The notes: a model not told the origin generated them from the sequence alone. Shown: positions 44,422 through 58,151, counted from the first letter of the stretch. The stretch is DNA of 64,000 nt from Staphylococcus edaphicus (GCF_002614725.1 NZ_MRZN01000006.1:89288-153287), one strand, 5' to 3'. Program-made: numbers and translations.

Positions 44422-45942
44422 CTAAAACAAACCTGTAGGCTTTGTATCATAGCTGACTAGTAAATTTTTAGTTTGTTGATAATGCTCTAACATCATTAAA
44501 TGATTTTCTCTTCCAATCCCACTCATTTTATAGCCACCAAAAGCTGCATGAGCTGGATAAGAATGATAATTATTAACCCAAACCCTACCAGCTTGAATAC
44601 CCCTACCAGCACGATAAGCAATATTTTGATTTCTTGTCCAAATGCCTGCACCTAAACCGTAAATAGTATCATTTGCCATCTCTAATGCTATTTCATTATC
44701 TTTAAAAGTCGCAACAGACAATACTGGTCCAAAAATTTCTTCTTGGAAAATACGCATCTTCTGATCACCTTTGAAAATGGTAGGTTCAATATAATAACCA
44801 TTTTCCAAATTATTGTCTTCTTGTCTTACATTACCTCCGACAAGTACTTCTGCGCCTTCATTTTTACCTATTTCCAAGTACTTTTTAATTTTTTCCTGTT
44901 GCTCTTCAGATGTTTGCGCTCCCACCATTGTTGTGTCATCAAGCGGGTTACCTAGCTTTATTTTATTTACTTTGTCGATACATAATTTTATAAATTCATC
45001 ATAAATATCTTCATGTATAAGGGCTCTAGAAGGACATGTACAAACTTCTCCTTGGTTTAATGCGAACATAACCAGACCTTCTACTGCTTTGTCTAAAAAT
45101 TCATCATCTGCATCCATAATATCTTTATAGAATATATTTGGTGATTTACCACCTAGTTCTAAAGTAACTGGTATGATATTATCGCTAGCGTTTTTCATGA
45201 TTATTTTTCCAGTTGTTGTTTCACCAGTAAAAGCAACTTTATTAATGCCTTTATGCGTAGCAAGTGCTTCACCAGTTTCATTTCCGAAACCATTCACTAC
45301 ATTTAACAATCCTTTTGGCAATATATCTTCAATAATTTCTATAAGATGCAAAATAGAAACAGGTGTTTGTTCAGCAGGTTTAAGTACGACAGCATTGCCT
45401 GTCACTATTGCCGGAGCTATTTTCCACGTTGCCATTAGTAATGGGAAATTCCAAGGAATAATTTGCCCAATTACCCCTAACGGTTCTTTATAATGATATG
45501 CAACCGTATCATTATCTATTTGAGAAATACCACCTTCTTCTGCACGGATAACACCCGCAAAATATCTAAAATGATCTACAACTAATGGTAAGTCTGCACT
45601 TAATGTTTCTCTGACTGGCTTTCCGTTATCAAATGTTTCTATAACAGCTAAATTCTCCAAATGCGCCTCTATACGATCGGCAATATCTAATAGTAACTGA
45701 GATCTTTCAGCTAAAGATTTTTTGCCCCATTCTACTTGTGCTTTTTTCGCAGCCTCAACAGCTAAATCTACGTCCTTTTGAGTAGATCTAGGTACTTTTG
45801 TATAATTAACTCCTGTAACAGGAGATATATTATCAAAATAGTTTCCTTCTTGAGGTGCTTTCCAACTTCCATCAATGAAATTTTCGTATTGAGATTTTAC
45901 TTTGTACTTTGCATCTTTCTCATCTGGATTTGCATATATCAT
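44422..45942 (-). CDS. NAD-dependent aldehyde dehydrogenase (AldA/ExaC type)
   Basis: A 506-residue ALDH of the acetaldehyde dehydrogenase-like subgroup. Motifs: [29 protein letters not shown], the general base in [10 protein letters not shown], and the catalytic Cys near residue 299 in [16 protein letters not shown]. The ending [22 protein letters not shown] is typical of ExaC/AldA. It probably oxidises acetaldehyde or other short aldehydes. AAAGGAGG precedes the ATG, and a one-mismatch cre lies 45 bp upstream. It could handle aldehydes made by the ipdC product, but the genes are 10 kb apart. Confidence 0.92.
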   Translation of the reverse strand: MIYANPDEKDAKYKVKSQYENFIDGSWKAPQEGNYFDNISPVTGVNYTKVPRSTQKDVDLAVEAAKKAQVEWGKKSLAERSQLLLDIADRIEAHLENLAVIETFDNGKPVRETLSADLPLVVDHFRYFAGVIRAEEGGISQIDNDTVAYHYKEPLGVIGQIIPWNFPLLMATWKIAPAIVTGNAVVLKPAEQTPVSILHLIEIIEDILPKGLLNVVNGFGNETGEALATHKGINKVAFTGETTTGKIIMKNASDNIIPVTLELGGKSPNIFYKDIMDADDEFLDKAVEGLVMFALNQGEVCTCPSRALIHEDIYDEFIKLCIDKVNKIKLGNPLDDTTMVGAQTSEEQQEKIKKYLEIGKNEGAEVLVGGNVRQEDNNLENGYYIEPTIFKGDQKMRIFQEEIFGPVLSVATFKDNEIALEMANDTIYGLGAGIWTRNQNIAYRAGRGIQAGRVWVNNYHSYPAHAAFGGYKMSGIGRENHLMMLEHYQQTKNLLVSYDTKPTGLF

Positions 45943-45986
45943 TTAAAAACCTCCTTTTATGTAAACTATATACCCTTATTTTTTCA

Positions 45987-46000
45987 TGTAAACGCTTAAA
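45987..46000 (-). promoter_or_regulatory. candidate cre site upstream of the aldehyde dehydrogenase
   Basis: TGTAAACGCTTAAA fits TGWAANCGNTNWCA except A for C at position 13. It lies 45 bp before the ALDH start codon, where catabolite repression by CcpA would be plausible. Confidence 0.4.
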
Positions 46001-46017
46001 TTATATTTTAAAAAAGA

Positions 46018-46041
46018 CTTTTCACTCATAAGAATGAAAAG
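46018..46041 (-). terminator. terminator of the adhesin gene
   Basis: Stem CTTTTCA/TGAAAAG extended by flanking pairs; minus-strand T-run (TCTTTTTT), 28 bp after the stop. Confidence 0.75.
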
Positions 46042-46068
46042 CCTAAAATAATTTTTATTTTATAATAT

Positions 46069-49000
46069 TTATTTTTCTTCGTCTTTCTTTCTACGACGTT
46101 TTGCAAATAATAACAATGCACCTAATCCTGCAAACAATGTGCCAAATAGCGTACCATTACGGACTTCATCTTCACCAGTTTTTGGTAATTCAGATTGTTT
46201 ATTCGTATTATCTTTGTCAGCAAAGTTAGCTTTATCTTCTTTAGATTCATCTATATTATTAGCTACTTGGTCATCTTGTGTATCGTCTGTTACTACGTCG
46301 TTTCCTTCTGACATTGGATTTTCTCCCGTACCTGGATTTTCTCCTGTACCTGGATTTTCTCCTGTGCCTGGATTTTCTCCTGTGCCTGGATTTTCTCCCG
46401 TGCCTGGATTTTCTCCTGTGCCTGGATTTTCTCCTGTACCTGGATTTTCTCCTGTGCCTGGATTTTCTCCTGTGCCTGGATTTTCTCCTGTGCCTGGATT
46501 TTCTCCTGTGCCTGGATTTTCTCCTGTGCCTGGATTTTCTCCTGTGCCTGGATTTTCTCCTTTAGCAATCACGGTAGTATTTGTACTTTCAGAAGTATTA
46601 CCATCTTTATCTGTCGCTGTAACAGTAATGTTTTCTCCACCTTTTAAGTGTTCATTTGATGGTATATCAATTGTGTAATTGCCTTCATCATCGGCAGTGC
46701 CCGTTGCCGTTGTACCATCTGGGAACGTTACTGTTACCGTTGAGCCTGGTTCTGCTTTGCCTGTTATTTGCGTATCCCCACTTGTTACGCTGTTTACCGT
46801 CGGTGCGTCTGGTGCTGTTACATCTGTTACTGTTGTTGTCGCTTCTGATGATGTATTACCATCTTTGTCTGTTGCCGTAACTTTGATGTTTTCTCCACCT
46901 TCTAATTTCACACCTGCTGGTATTTCGATTGTGTAGTTACCTTGGTCATCAGCTGTGCCTGTTGCTGTTGTTCCGTCTGGGAACGTTACAGTCACTTCTG
47001 ATCCTGGTTCTGCTGTTCCACCAATTGTTGTATCTTCACTTGTTACTTCTTTCACCGTTGGTGTTGTTGGTGCTGTTACATCCGTTACTGTTGTTGTCGC
47101 TTCTGATGATGTATTACCATCTTTGTCTGTTGCCGTAACAGTAATGTTTTCTCCACCTTCTAATTTCACACCTGCTGGTATATCGATTGTGTAGTTACCT
47201 TGGTCATCAGCTGTGCCTGTTGCTGTTGTTCCATCTGGGAACGTTACAGTGACTGTTGAACCTGCCTCTGCTTTACCTGCTACTTGTGTATCTTCACTTG
47301 TTACGCCATTTACCGTTGGTGCATCTGGCGCTGTTTTGTCTGTTACTGTTGTTGTCGTACTATCTGATGTGTTTCCATTTTCGTCCATTGCTGTAACTAA
47401 TAAAGCTTCGCCACCTTTTAAATCTACTTTAGATGGTATTTCAATTGTATAGTTACCTTGTCCATCCGCTTTGCCTGAGGCTGTAGTTCCATCTGGGAAT
47501 GTTACAGTCACTTCTGAACCTGGCTCTGCTTTACCTGTCACTTGTGTGTCTTCACTTGTTACACCATTTACCGTTGGAGCATCTGGCGCTGTTGCGTCTA
47601 TAACAGTTTTGCTAGTTACTTCCGATGTATTTCCTGTTCCATCTTTCGCCGTTGCCGTAATAGTTTCCCCGCCTTTTAAGTCTACATCGGCCGGTATATC
47701 AATTGTGTAGTTACCTTGATCATTTACTTTACCAGTAGCTGTTATACCATCAGGGAACGTTATAGTTACTGTTGAACCTGGTTCCGCTTTACCACTGATT
47801 GTTGTATCATCACTTGAAATTTCGTTAACCGATGGTGCATCTGGTGCTGTCGCATCTGTAACAGTCGTTGTTGATGTTGATGAAATATTACCATTACTAT
47901 CTGTTGTAGTTGCTTCTAATTGTTCTCCACCTTTTAAATCTACTCCCGAAGGTATATCAATTGTATAATTTCCTTGATTATCGACCTTACCTTTGGCTGT
48001 TGTATCATCAGGGAATGTTATCGTTACCGTTGAACCTACTTCCCCTTTACCAGTAATTTGTCCATCTTCACTTGTAACTGTATTAATAGTTGGTGCATTA
48101 GGTGCAGTTGTGTCTACTACAGTTGTTGTTACTTCAGCTGATGTACGTCCTCTATCATCTGTTGCGACCGCTCTTATTTCTTCTCCGCCTACTAAATCAA
48201 CATTAGATGGCACACCGACAGTATAATTTCCATTGTCATCTGCTGTCGTTGTCGTAGTCACATTGCCTGGGAATGTAATTGTTACCGTATCTCCAGGATT
48301 AGCTTCACCAGTGATTTCTCTGTCTTCACTTGTAACTTTATGAATGGTAGGTGCTGCCGTTGTATCCTCTCCAGTAACTGTCGTAGATCCTGGTTGTGAT
48401 GTATTGTTAGCTGCATCTACAGCTACTGCTTGAATCTTATCACCATTTCGTAAATTCACACCTTCAGGTAAAGCTGCCGTGTAGTTGCCTTGACCATCCG
48501 CTGTTACAGTTGCAGTTTGACCACCTGGGAATGTAATTGTGACTGTTGAATTTGGTTCTGCTGTTCCACTAACTTCAGTTGAATTTGTAGTCACGCCATC
48601 AACTGTAGGCGCATCAGGAGCATCCATATCACTTACAACCGTGCTAGTAGTTCCTGATTTATTACCTGCAGCATCATTAGCGCTTGCTTGCAATGTTTCT
48701 CCACCGTGAAGGTCTACACCATCTGGTATCGTCACACTATAATGTCCATTACTATCTGTTGTAGTTGTAGCCGTTACATTACCAGGGAATGTAATCGTGA
48801 CTGTTGAATTTGGTTCTGCTGATCCCGATACTTGTTTATCTTTACTTGTAACTGTATTTACACTTGGTGCATCTGGTGCGGTTACGTCTGTTACTGTTAT
48901 TGCACCTCTAGTCGATTTATTACCTGCTTTATCTGTCGCTATTGCAGTAAATCTTTCACCACCATCTAGTTCTACACCATCAGGAATATTAACTTGGAAG

Positions 49001-52000
49001 TTACCTTGACTATCCGCTGTTACAGAAGCATTGCCTCCACCAGGGAAAGAAACTGTCACAGTTGAACCTGGTTCTGCCATGCCTGTTACCTGCTTGTCCT
49101 TACTTGTAATCGTATTAAATACCGGAGCGCTTGGTGCAGTTGCATCAGTAACCGTCACCTGTTCTGAAACGCCACTAGTTTTGCCATTCAAAGTTGCTGT
49201 AGAAGTAAGTACAGTTCCTGCTTTCAATGGTGTATTCAGTTTAATCGTTGCAGCTGAACCATTTGCCGGAATTGTCACCGTACCAATAACATTATTATTA
49301 CTATCTTTAACAGTAACTGTAGCGCCAGCTGTACCATTCACCGCTATTTGGGTATCATTATCATCTACTGGATTAATAGAGGGTGCAGGTACTTTGGTTT
49401 GATCTATGATTTTGAATGTATTTACTTCATCGTTATCATAATTTGGAGAATCAATTGCGATTGTATACGTACCTTCAGCTGATTTAGGGATTGAAACAGA
49501 GAATGTACCATCCGTATTAACTGTAGCAGTACCAATTGTTACACCATTTGAATTGATGACTTTAGCCGTTTGTTGTGCTGCTCCCGTTTTTAATGGTACA
49601 GATCCTGTAACCACGGTATCATTAGTAGTTACATCCGCTGCTGTAGGTTTACCTACTAAAGGAGAAGTCTTGTAATTTATAACTTCGTCTCCATCATTTT
49701 TACCATCACCATCTGTATCAGTAATTTCAGGATCAGAAAGGGAAACTTGACGTTCATATCTATCTAATAAACCATCTTTATCATAGTCTTGTAGCGCTAG
49801 TGTTGAAGTGCCTAATGTATTATTGATAAGTAAACTATTACTATCTGTTAAATAACCTGCAAATGTGAAATCTTCTTTTTGTTTTGTTGTTTCTGAAATC
49901 AAATTACCTTGTGCATCATATTGAGCATCTTTAGTTAGAATATTATTTACACTTTGATTTAATTTAACTACAATTCTAATCCCTACTGTTTCAGGTAAGG
50001 CATTATTAAATTCAATCAGTTTATTAAGATTATCGCTTGTAATCGAACCGTTTCCTATTGAATCTAACGTCAAATCCGCAACTTTGTTTGAAGGATCATA
50101 AGTTTTATCAAAACCACTTAATCCTTTGTAATCGTATTGATGCAATTCAACACTTTCGATATAAGGCAATAAGTCTTTATCAATTTGATAATTGTAAGAC
50201 CATTGTTTGCCCTTTGCTTTACTATATGTGAATATACCATTCTTCATAATTTGTTGATCAATGATAAACCCACCATATTTTCCAGCAGCGTCATCATATA
50301 CTGCCGATCCACTGCTCGCTTTGAAGACATTATTATTTTCAGGTGATACATTATTTTCTAGTTTAACTAGATCATCATCGGCAGCAGTTAAGAAATAGCC
50401 ACTACTTTCAGAAGTTTTAACAATTTTGTTTCCAGTAGAATCACGTACAAACATTTGATAGTTTAATTTATTATTACTTAAACTTCCAGCTTCTTTTAAT
50501 ATGTTAGCCACAGTATCATCGAGTTCTATTTTTCCGTTTGTCGCAGTATATTGTGATAATATTTCTGCCCCACCAAACAAACCATCATTTGCTCTGATAA
50601 AGTTAATTTCCCATGTGTTTGTAAGTTTTCCATTGTCATCTGTTAGACGAATAAATTCGACTGGTTTGGTGCTTCCTGCAGGATTAACAGAAATTTTCGT
50701 AACATGTTGCGCTAAAATTGGATCTAATTTCAAATCAATTTTGTATCTATTCCCAGAGTTTGAGCCTGACATATAACTATGAATATCAAATGGAATTGTT
50801 TTACCATTTAAAGTCGTTGTATTATCTAATGTCCCTGGATCAAAAATAAGTGAAGAAAAAGTATAATTATCTAAATAGCCTAATGATTTTTGAACCTCTT
50901 CACTTTGTATTGCTGCTGCTCTTAATGCTGTTGGCGTAGCCATTGAACGAAACATTGTACGTACAGGTGTCGCTAATGTTTCAGCACTTTTTTGATTGTT
51001 AACTAATTGCACTAATGAAGCTTTTAATATTTCTGTATTAATTTCATCATCAGTTGCAGTGTTATAATCAATTTTTGCATTTTGCATAATTTTCTGTGTT
51101 TCAGAATCTGATAACTTACTATTTAAAAATGATTTTACTGCTGCTTTTTTATTTTTTGAGGTCGACAATGTTGTTTCTAAATCAGATATTTTATTTTGCT
51201 TAGCTTTTGCAGTTGTTGTCTTTTGTTTATTTTGAGCTTCTTTTGTTGTTTGTTTTTGAGCAACATTACTTTTAGCATCTGAAGTTACTTTTTTGGTTGT
51301 TGATTCATTTTTTTTATTTTTAGTTGATGTTGCTTTATTTTTTGTATTTGTTTGTTGTTTTGTTGACTGTTTTTGTGGTACAGTTTCTTTTTTAGGTTGC
51401 TCAACTGTTTTATTAGAATGACTTGGTTGTTCTGTTTGTTTAGTAGTGTTTGTAGATTTTGCTTTATTAGTTGGCTCTTTTTGAGTTGCTTCCTTTTTAG
51501 CTGTCTCTTTCGTTGTAGGCGCATCTGTACGTGATTCTTTTGATGTATCTACATTATTTGATTTTGAGTCTTTAGGTGTTTCTTTGGTCGTTTCTGTTGT
51601 GTTGTTTGGCTCTTGTGTAGGTTCTTGTGGTGTTTCAGTCGTTACTGAGTTGCTTGATTTTGGTTCATTTGTACTTTCTGTTGTAGTACCTTGGTCTGCT
51701 GGCGCTTGCTCTGTTTTCGCGTCATCTGTTGCTTCAGTCGTTTTATTAGCTGAATTTTCAGAATTATTATTAGCTACATTATTGTCGTCTACTTTAGTTT
51801 CAGAATTCGTTTCATTTGTAGTATTTTCTTCGACGCTTTTAATATCATTGATATCTAATGCTTCGCCTTTATCTTTAGTATTAGCATTATCACTTGTTAT
51901 TGAGTCTAATTCATCTGCTTGGGCTTCATTGCCTATCCCCATAACTAATGTTGCCCCGATTAATAATGATGCTGTTCCAACTGTAAATTTTCTAATTGAG

Positions 52001-52044
52001 TATTTGTTCAATCTGTTAGGCAAAAAGCCTTGTCTGTTTTTCAT
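46069..52044 (-). CDS. LPXTG-anchored multi-repeat surface adhesin
   Basis: A 1991-residue wall-anchored protein. In order: YSIRK signal peptide ([18 protein letters not shown]; cleavage probable after QA near residue 43); a Thr/Lys/Asn/Glu-rich low-complexity region (about 45-310); a non-repeat A-like region (about 360-760) ending in a calcium-binding [22 protein letters not shown] segment; two divergent Ig-like units; ten tandem Ig-like repeats of about 86 residues (about 965-1825) with the TAPDAPTV...GNYTI...GGE pattern; 13 NPGTGE hexapeptides (about 1828-1908); then LPKTGED (near 1953), a membrane helix and [10 protein letters not shown]. Sortase A should anchor it. Probable role: adhesion or biofilm. 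AGGTGG precedes the ATG. Confidence 0.93.
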   Translation of the reverse strand: MKNRQGFLPNRLNKYSIRKFTVGTASLLIGATLVMGIGNEAQADELDSITSDNANTKDKGEALDINDIKSVEENTTNETNSETKVDDNNVANNNSENSANKTTEATDDAKTEQAPADQGTTTESTNEPKSSNSVTTETPQEPTQEPNNTTETTKETPKDSKSNNVDTSKESRTDAPTTKETAKKEATQKEPTNKAKSTNTTKQTEQPSHSNKTVEQPKKETVPQKQSTKQQTNTKNKATSTKNKKNESTTKKVTSDAKSNVAQKQTTKEAQNKQKTTTAKAKQNKISDLETTLSTSKNKKAAVKSFLNSKLSDSETQKIMQNAKIDYNTATDDEINTEILKASLVQLVNNQKSAETLATPVRTMFRSMATPTALRAAAIQSEEVQKSLGYLDNYTFSSLIFDPGTLDNTTTLNGKTIPFDIHSYMSGSNSGNRYKIDLKLDPILAQHVTKISVNPAGSTKPVEFIRLTDDNGKLTNTWEINFIRANDGLFGGAEILSQYTATNGKIELDDTVANILKEAGSLSNNKLNYQMFVRDSTGNKIVKTSESSGYFLTAADDDLVKLENNVSPENNNVFKASSGSAVYDDAAGKYGGFIIDQQIMKNGIFTYSKAKGKQWSYNYQIDKDLLPYIESVELHQYDYKGLSGFDKTYDPSNKVADLTLDSIGNGSITSDNLNKLIEFNNALPETVGIRIVVKLNQSVNNILTKDAQYDAQGNLISETTKQKEDFTFAGYLTDSNSLLINNTLGTSTLALQDYDKDGLLDRYERQVSLSDPEITDTDGDGKNDGDEVINYKTSPLVGKPTAADVTTNDTVVTGSVPLKTGAAQQTAKVINSNGVTIGTATVNTDGTFSVSIPKSAEGTYTIAIDSPNYDNDEVNTFKIIDQTKVPAPSINPVDDNDTQIAVNGTAGATVTVKDSNNNVIGTVTIPANGSAATIKLNTPLKAGTVLTSTATLNGKTSGVSEQVTVTDATAPSAPVFNTITSKDKQVTGMAEPGSTVTVSFPGGGNASVTADSQGNFQVNIPDGVELDGGERFTAIATDKAGNKSTRGAITVTDVTAPDAPSVNTVTSKDKQVSGSAEPNSTVTITFPGNVTATTTTDSNGHYSVTIPDGVDLHGGETLQASANDAAGNKSGTTSTVVSDMDAPDAPTVDGVTTNSTEVSGTAEPNSTVTITFPGGQTATVTADGQGNYTAALPEGVNLRNGDKIQAVAVDAANNTSQPGSTTVTGEDTTAAPTIHKVTSEDREITGEANPGDTVTITFPGNVTTTTTADDNGNYTVGVPSNVDLVGGEEIRAVATDDRGRTSAEVTTTVVDTTAPNAPTINTVTSEDGQITGKGEVGSTVTITFPDDTTAKGKVDNQGNYTIDIPSGVDLKGGEQLEATTTDSNGNISSTSTTTVTDATAPDAPSVNEISSDDTTISGKAEPGSTVTITFPDGITATGKVNDQGNYTIDIPADVDLKGGETITATAKDGTGNTSEVTSKTVIDATAPDAPTVNGVTSEDTQVTGKAEPGSEVTVTFPDGTTASGKADGQGNYTIEIPSKVDLKGGEALLVTAMDENGNTSDSTTTTVTDKTAPDAPTVNGVTSEDTQVAGKAEAGSTVTVTFPDGTTATGTADDQGNYTIDIPAGVKLEGGENITVTATDKDGNTSSEATTTVTDVTAPTTPTVKEVTSEDTTIGGTAEPGSEVTVTFPDGTTATGTADDQGNYTIEIPAGVKLEGGENIKVTATDKDGNTSSEATTTVTDVTAPDAPTVNSVTSGDTQITGKAEPGSTVTVTFPDGTTATGTADDEGNYTIDIPSNEHLKGGENITVTATDKDGNTSESTNTTVIAKGENPGTGENPGTGENPGTGENPGTGENPGTGENPGTGENPGTGENPGTGENPGTGENPGTGENPGTGENPGTGENPGTGENPMSEGNDVVTDDTQDDQVANNIDESKEDKANFADKDNTNKQSELPKTGEDEVRNGTLFGTLFAGLGALLLFAKRRRKKDEEK
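46317..46562 (-). repeat. 18-bp tandem array encoding NPGTGE
   Basis: About 13 head-to-tail copies of an 18-bp unit, differing mostly at two third-codon positions. The unit length is a multiple of three, so copy number can change without frameshift; all six frames stay open over the array. Confidence 0.9.
46567..49146 (-). repeat. ten tandem 258-bp Ig-like repeats
   Basis: A 258-bp (86-residue) period. The units nearest the C-terminus, at 46.6-47.4 kb, are nearly identical, while those near 48-49 kb diverge, as expected for recent duplication at one end. Confidence 0.9.
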
Positions 52045-52703
52045 AATTTTACCACCTCAAAAATAATTTATCACAACTCTATATTACACAATCGAATAAT
52101 TAATGCAAGAAGTATTTCACGTTACATATAATTAGTTTTAAAATCATGCACAACCATTGTGTAAAAGGAGCTCTTTTTAAATGTTCTATTATTTAAAACA
52201 TCAAACATTTCATCAAATTTAATTTAATTCTTGTCATTAGTTTTAACATTGAGAAATACTTATTTTAAAGAAAAATTTGGAGGAGTTAATGAAATATTTT
52301 GTATAAATGCACTAAGTAGTCTCAAAATCAAAACAATCTATACTTTAAAATATTTTTATCATTATTAAGTCATTGAAGTTATTATTCGAAGTATGCTATT
52401 TGAAAAATTATCGTTTCATTACCGAATTAAATTCCTTTGCTCAAATAGAAAAAATAGGTTTAATTACTAAATACACTTTTATTCTAAATATAAAACATTC
52501 GCTATGTAAAGTGTTTTGGCAATGTTCTACTATTAAAAAAATTAAGAAAAATAGCACATTAATCTATATTGCTTCTTTTAAACGATAGTTTATAAGTACT
52601 TATGATTAAGTAGTTATATACTTTAAAATTGACAATGACCTATAATCGTAATAAATTTAACTTGTATTTAAAATAGTTACATATAGAAAGAAGGCATTCC
52701 TTC
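52045..52703. other. intergenic region, 659 bp
   Basis: Divergent control region between the adhesin and the NmrA-like gene. Adhesin side: AGGTGG ribosome site and a possible promoter TTGCAT-16-TAATAT on the minus strand (about 52080-52115). The middle is AT-rich with no credible gene; a 71-codon frame at 52373-52588 lacks a ribosome site. Confidence 0.5.
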
Positions 52704-53558
52704 ATGAACATATTACTAACAGGTGCAACCGGAAATTTAGGTACACAAATAACTAATCAAGCCATTAACGAACGCGTTCATAATTTTAGCATTGGAATTC
52801 GAAACATAAACAAAGTACCACATGCTTGGAGATCATCTCTTGAAATAAATAAAATGGATTATTTTAATAAGGACAGTATGGTTAAAGCCTTCAAAAATAA
52901 AGATTTAATTATATTTATTCCAAGCATTATTCATCCATCTTTTAAGCGACTGCCAGAAGTAGAAAATTTAATTGAAGCTGCTGAAGAAGCTCATGTTTCA
53001 CACGTCATGTTTATCGGTTATTATGCAGATCAAAATAATAACCCGTTCCATATGAGCCCTTACTTTGGTTATGCAGAAAGAAGGCTCGCTATTAGCGACT
53101 TAAATTACACTTATGTAAGGATGGCAATGTATATGGATCCGCTTGTTGATTATCTACCAGAATTACAACAAATGGGAAAACTGATATACCCAGTAGGAAA
53201 CGGTAAAATTAATTATATTTCTAGAAAAGATATCGCTAAAGGTATTATTTCAATTATACAATCACCTAAAAATCTAGGTAAACGTTATTTATTATCTGGT
53301 TACTCTTATACTATGACAGAACTAGCTGAAATTTTATCACATGTTGCAAACTCAGAAATCAAATATGAACCAATTTCGCTAGAAGCTTTTGGAAATATGT
53401 ATGATGAACCAAAAGGATTCGGTCCTTTACTTGCTTCTATGTATAAAGCGGGAGAAATGGGATTGCTAAACCAAGATAGTAATGATTTTGAAATACTTAC
53501 CGGTAAAAAACCAGAGACTTTTGAAAGTTATTTAATTAACAATTATAAAGATGCCTAA
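52704..53558 (+). CDS. NmrA-like NAD(P)-binding SDR protein
   Basis: A 284-residue atypical short-chain dehydrogenase. The opening MNILLTGATGNLGTQITNQA is the GxxGxxG NAD(P) site. The typical YxxxK catalytic pair is not obvious, as in NmrA/QorB-like members that act as redox sensors or quinone reductases. The middle (MFIGYYADQNNNPFHMSPYF) and YVRMAMYMDPLVDYLPELQQ fit that group. AAGAAGG precedes the ATG. It is monocistronic, ending at a strong bidirectional terminator. Confidence 0.85.
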   Translation: MNILLTGATGNLGTQITNQAINERVHNFSIGIRNINKVPHAWRSSLEINKMDYFNKDSMVKAFKNKDLIIFIPSIIHPSFKRLPEVENLIEAAEEAHVSHVMFIGYYADQNNNPFHMSPYFGYAERRLAISDLNYTYVRMAMYMDPLVDYLPELQQMGKLIYPVGNGKINYISRKDIAKGIISIIQSPKNLGKRYLLSGYSYTMTELAEILSHVANSEIKYEPISLEAFGNMYDEPKGFGPLLASMYKAGEMGLLNQDSNDFEILTGKKPETFESYLINNYKDA

Positions 53559-53640
53559 TCATGCACTAGAAACAAATAACACTATAAGCCAAACATGATT
53601 ACTTAATAAAAATATTTTTCAAGGTTGTTGATATCATAAA

Positions 53641-53690
53641 AAAACACTTCGTATCCATTCATTTTAGTATGAATGCTACGAAAGTGTTTT
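53641..53690. terminator. bidirectional terminator
   Basis: AAAACACTTCGTA pairs with TACGAAAGTGTTTT (one bulged A), plus an inner ATTCAT/ATGAAT stem, with A- and T-runs outside. Between the NmrA-like gene and mqo. Confidence 0.85.
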
Positions 53691-53748
53691 TTATTTTTTT
53701 CTCAATATTTGAGAAAAAGTTTAATCTTACCTAAAGATATGCTATCAA

Positions 53749-55236
53749 TTATAAATTATTCAATTCTAATTCAGTATTACTTGCTTGACGAATTTGTTTT
53801 AATAAAGCAAAGTCTTCAATCAATGATTGACCATAAGATGGAATAATTTCTTTAAGTTTTGGTTCCCACTGTTTCAGTTGCTCAGGGAAGTTTTTCTCAA
53901 GAACTTCTAAAGCTACAGAAACGGATGTAGATGCACCTGGTGATTCACCTAATAATGCAATTACAGAATGGTCTTTAGAATTTACAACTTCTGTACCAAA
54001 TTGAATAAATCCACGACCGTGTTCTTTTGTATCTTTAATAACTTGAACACGTTTACCAGCTTGTAAGATATCCCAATCTTCATCCTTAGCATCAGGTACA
54101 AAGCGACGTAATTCTTTCATACGGTCTTCTTTTTTAGCTAACACTTCTTGAACAGAATATTTAATTAATGGGAAATTCTTCGCAGCTGCTGATAACATCG
54201 TAATCACATTGCTTGGATTAATAGATCTAAATAAATCTAAGTTAGAACCATTTTTCAAGAATTTAGGGCCAATGGCTGCGAATGGTCCAAATAATAATGA
54301 ATTTTCATCTTGAATATAACGTCTATCTAAGTGAGGTACAGTCATTGGAGGTGTACCCTCAGGTTCTTTACCATAAGCTTTAACTTCATGTTTAGCTACA
54401 ACTTCAGGATTATTACATACTAAGAATTCTCCAGTAATTGGGAAACCACCTAAATGTTTACTTTCAGGAATACCTGTTTTTTGTAGTAATGGGATAGCTG
54501 CACCGCCTGCTCCAATAAACAGATAATCAGTAATATGGTGTTCTACTTTTTTAGTTTTAAGGTCTTTGACTTTAACTTCCCATTTGCCATCTTTACGACG
54601 ACTAAAATCTTGCACTTCATGACGATAGAAAAGTTCAGCATTTTCATGTTCGCTTAAGTTTTTAGCCATTTTTCTAGTAAGCTCACCGAAGTTCACGTCT
54701 GTACCTTCGTCAATTTTACTAGCTGCGACCGTTTCATTTGGGTCACGGCCTTCCATCATAAGTGGCATCCATTCTCTTAACTTCTCATGATTTTCTGTAA
54801 ATTCGATACCTTTAAACATTGATAGAGGCGCTAGCGCTTCATAACGTCTTTTCAAGAAGTTAACGTTTTTATCGCCTTGCACAAAACTAATGTGTGGTAA
54901 AGGTCTTATGAAAGCTTGCGGGTTTTGAATCTGTTTGCTTTTTACCAAATGAGACCAAAATTGTTTTGAAATCTCAAATTGTTCATTAATTTCTTTAGCT
55001 TTTTCAACATCAATTGAGCCATCTTTTTGTTCTACTGTATAGTTCAATTCGCATAATGCGGCATGTCCAGTACCAGCATTATGACGCTCATTAGAGCTCT
55101 CAATTGCAGGTTTGTCGAGTCTTTCAAATAATTTAATATTCCAATCTGGCGCAAGTTCTTTTAATAATGTACCGAATGTTGTACTTAACACACCAGCACC
55201 GATTAAAATAACGTCTTTAGAGTTTGATTCACTCAT
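53749..55236 (-). CDS. mqo: malate:quinone oxidoreductase
   Basis: A 495-residue FAD-dependent membrane-associated enzyme from the ATG at 55236 (AAAGGTGG 7 nt upstream). The FAD fold is DVILIGAGVLSTTFGTLLKEL (split here as VILIGAGVLSTTFGTLL), followed by the Mqo signatures ERHNAGTGHAALCELNYT, FLFIGAGGAAIPLLQKTGIP-like YLFIGAGGAAIPLLQKTG and ALLGESPGASTSVSVALEVL. It oxidises malate to oxaloacetate, reducing menaquinone. Staphylococci often carry a second paralogue; this one is monocistronic. Confidence 0.94.
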   Translation of the reverse strand: MSESNSKDVILIGAGVLSTTFGTLLKELAPDWNIKLFERLDKPAIESSNERHNAGTGHAALCELNYTVEQKDGSIDVEKAKEINEQFEISKQFWSHLVKSKQIQNPQAFIRPLPHISFVQGDKNVNFLKRRYEALAPLSMFKGIEFTENHEKLREWMPLMMEGRDPNETVAASKIDEGTDVNFGELTRKMAKNLSEHENAELFYRHEVQDFSRRKDGKWEVKVKDLKTKKVEHHITDYLFIGAGGAAIPLLQKTGIPESKHLGGFPITGEFLVCNNPEVVAKHEVKAYGKEPEGTPPMTVPHLDRRYIQDENSLLFGPFAAIGPKFLKNGSNLDLFRSINPSNVITMLSAAAKNFPLIKYSVQEVLAKKEDRMKELRRFVPDAKDEDWDILQAGKRVQVIKDTKEHGRGFIQFGTEVVNSKDHSVIALLGESPGASTSVSVALEVLEKNFPEQLKQWEPKLKEIIPSYGQSLIEDFALLKQIRQASNTELELNNL

Positions 55237-55487
55237 TATTTTTCCACCTTTCGCATTCACTTTTCAATTAATCATTTACAATAATTTATAGTTATATGCA
55301 TATCCATATGATAATTATTTAACGTCTAATATATTCATACCCTATATCACTAATCATTATCATAAATTTTTCTCGATAAATATCTCTCATAAACCATGAT
55401 AAATCAACTGTCTCAAAATGTAAAATATATATTACAAGATTATAAATTTCTATATTATTTATGTAGGCACATAATTAAATAGTAAAA

Positions 55488-57145
<1,658 letters not shown>

Positions 57146-57226
57146 TTAAAATCAACTCCACAATTTGGTATATTTATATTATTATCCATATATTAACCAA
57201 TCTTTTTAGAAAAGGGAATAAATAAT

Positions 57227-58084
57227 ATGCACAATGTCGCAATTATAGGTCCAGGTGCAGTGGGCAGTACCATTGCATTTGATTTAAACAACACGCCACT
57301 AGAAATACGATTACTCGGTCGTCGAACAGAAACGCTTGACTACTATGCAAATAATGACACTAATCACCCACACCAGCTAAATGTTCTCTCACTTACTGAA
57401 TATTATGAAACTGTAGATGTCTTATTTATTACTGTCAAGATACCTCACCTTGACACAGTTTTAAAAACATATAAACATTTACTCCATGAAAATACACTGA
57501 TTATATTAGCACAAAATGGTTATGGGCAATTATCAAAATTTGAGCACCCTCATGTTTATCAAGCAGTCGTATATATTAGTGGTCAAAGAACAGGTCATAC
57601 CATCACGCATTATCGTGATCATAAACTAATAGTACAAAACAAACATCATACTCAAAGGTTACGTAACATTTTATCAAATTCGCCTCTAGAATTAACACTT
57701 ACTCATGATATAGACCAGGCCATTTGGTATAAATTACTTGTAAACTTAGCGATTAATAGCGTTACAGCTTTAAGTCGTTCAACTGCTGCCGTATTAGAGG
57801 TTCCAGGTATTAAAACGCTGTGCAGACAATTACTTTTAGAAGGTATTACTATAGCAAAAGCTGAAGGCATCATCTTTGAGCCAACTATTGTAAGTGACAT
57901 ACTTAAAATTTATGATGGATACCCCGCTGAAATGGGCACAAGTATGTATTACGATATTATCGATAGTAGACCATTAGAAATTGATGGAATTCAAGGGTAC
58001 TTATATCGTAAAGCCCGAGAACATCAGTTAGCTACACCTATTTTAGATACAATATATCCACTATTACTTGCCCAACAAAAATAA
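57227..58084 (+). CDS. panE: 2-dehydropantoate 2-reductase (ketopantoate reductase)
   Basis: A 285-residue NADPH-dependent reductase. The Rossmann motif is VAIIGPGAVGSTIAFDL at the N-terminus; the helical C-terminal domain has the family's WYKLLVNLAINSVTALSR with the catalytic Lys, and GTSMYYDIIDSRPLEIDGIQG near the end. It reduces ketopantoate from PanB to pantoate for PanC. It is transcribed divergently, 82 bp from panB, presumably with shared regulation. Confidence 0.92.
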   Translation: MHNVAIIGPGAVGSTIAFDLNNTPLEIRLLGRRTETLDYYANNDTNHPHQLNVLSLTEYYETVDVLFITVKIPHLDTVLKTYKHLLHENTLIILAQNGYGQLSKFEHPHVYQAVVYISGQRTGHTITHYRDHKLIVQNKHHTQRLRNILSNSPLELTLTHDIDQAIWYKLLVNLAINSVTALSRSTAAVLEVPGIKTLCRQLLLEGITIAKAEGIIFEPTIVSDILKIYDGYPAEMGTSMYYDIIDSRPLEIDGIQGYLYRKAREHQLATPILDTIYPLLLAQQK

Positions 58085-58116
58085 AGAACACACATGTGAA
58101 TAATTAAATAAAAAAA

Positions 58117-58151
58117 CGAGACACAACTAAAGTATACATTGTTGTGTCTCG
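58117..58151 (-). terminator. terminator of the DHA2 transporter gene
   Basis: Perfect 11-bp stem CGAGACACAAC/GTTGTGTCTCG with a T-run on the minus strand. It also lies just after panE. Confidence 0.8.

Noticed and set aside
46317..46562. Regularly repeated short units, CRISPR-like at first sight
   Set aside because: Head-to-tail 18-bp units without unique spacers, inside a coding frame.
46293..46568. Possible coiled-coil protein with repeated KIQAQE on the minus strand
   Set aside because: Alternate frame of the same NPGTGE array; no ribosome site.
46139..46678. Long rightward open frame of 179 codons with PVPGFS repeats antisense to the adhesin
   Set aside because: It arises because the 18-bp and 258-bp repeats have periods divisible by three and keep all frames open. 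No ribosome site or promoter; the adhesin frame is certain.
52373..52588. A 71-codon rightward frame in the adhesin upstream region
   Set aside because: No ribosome site, AT-driven composition, no family resemblance.
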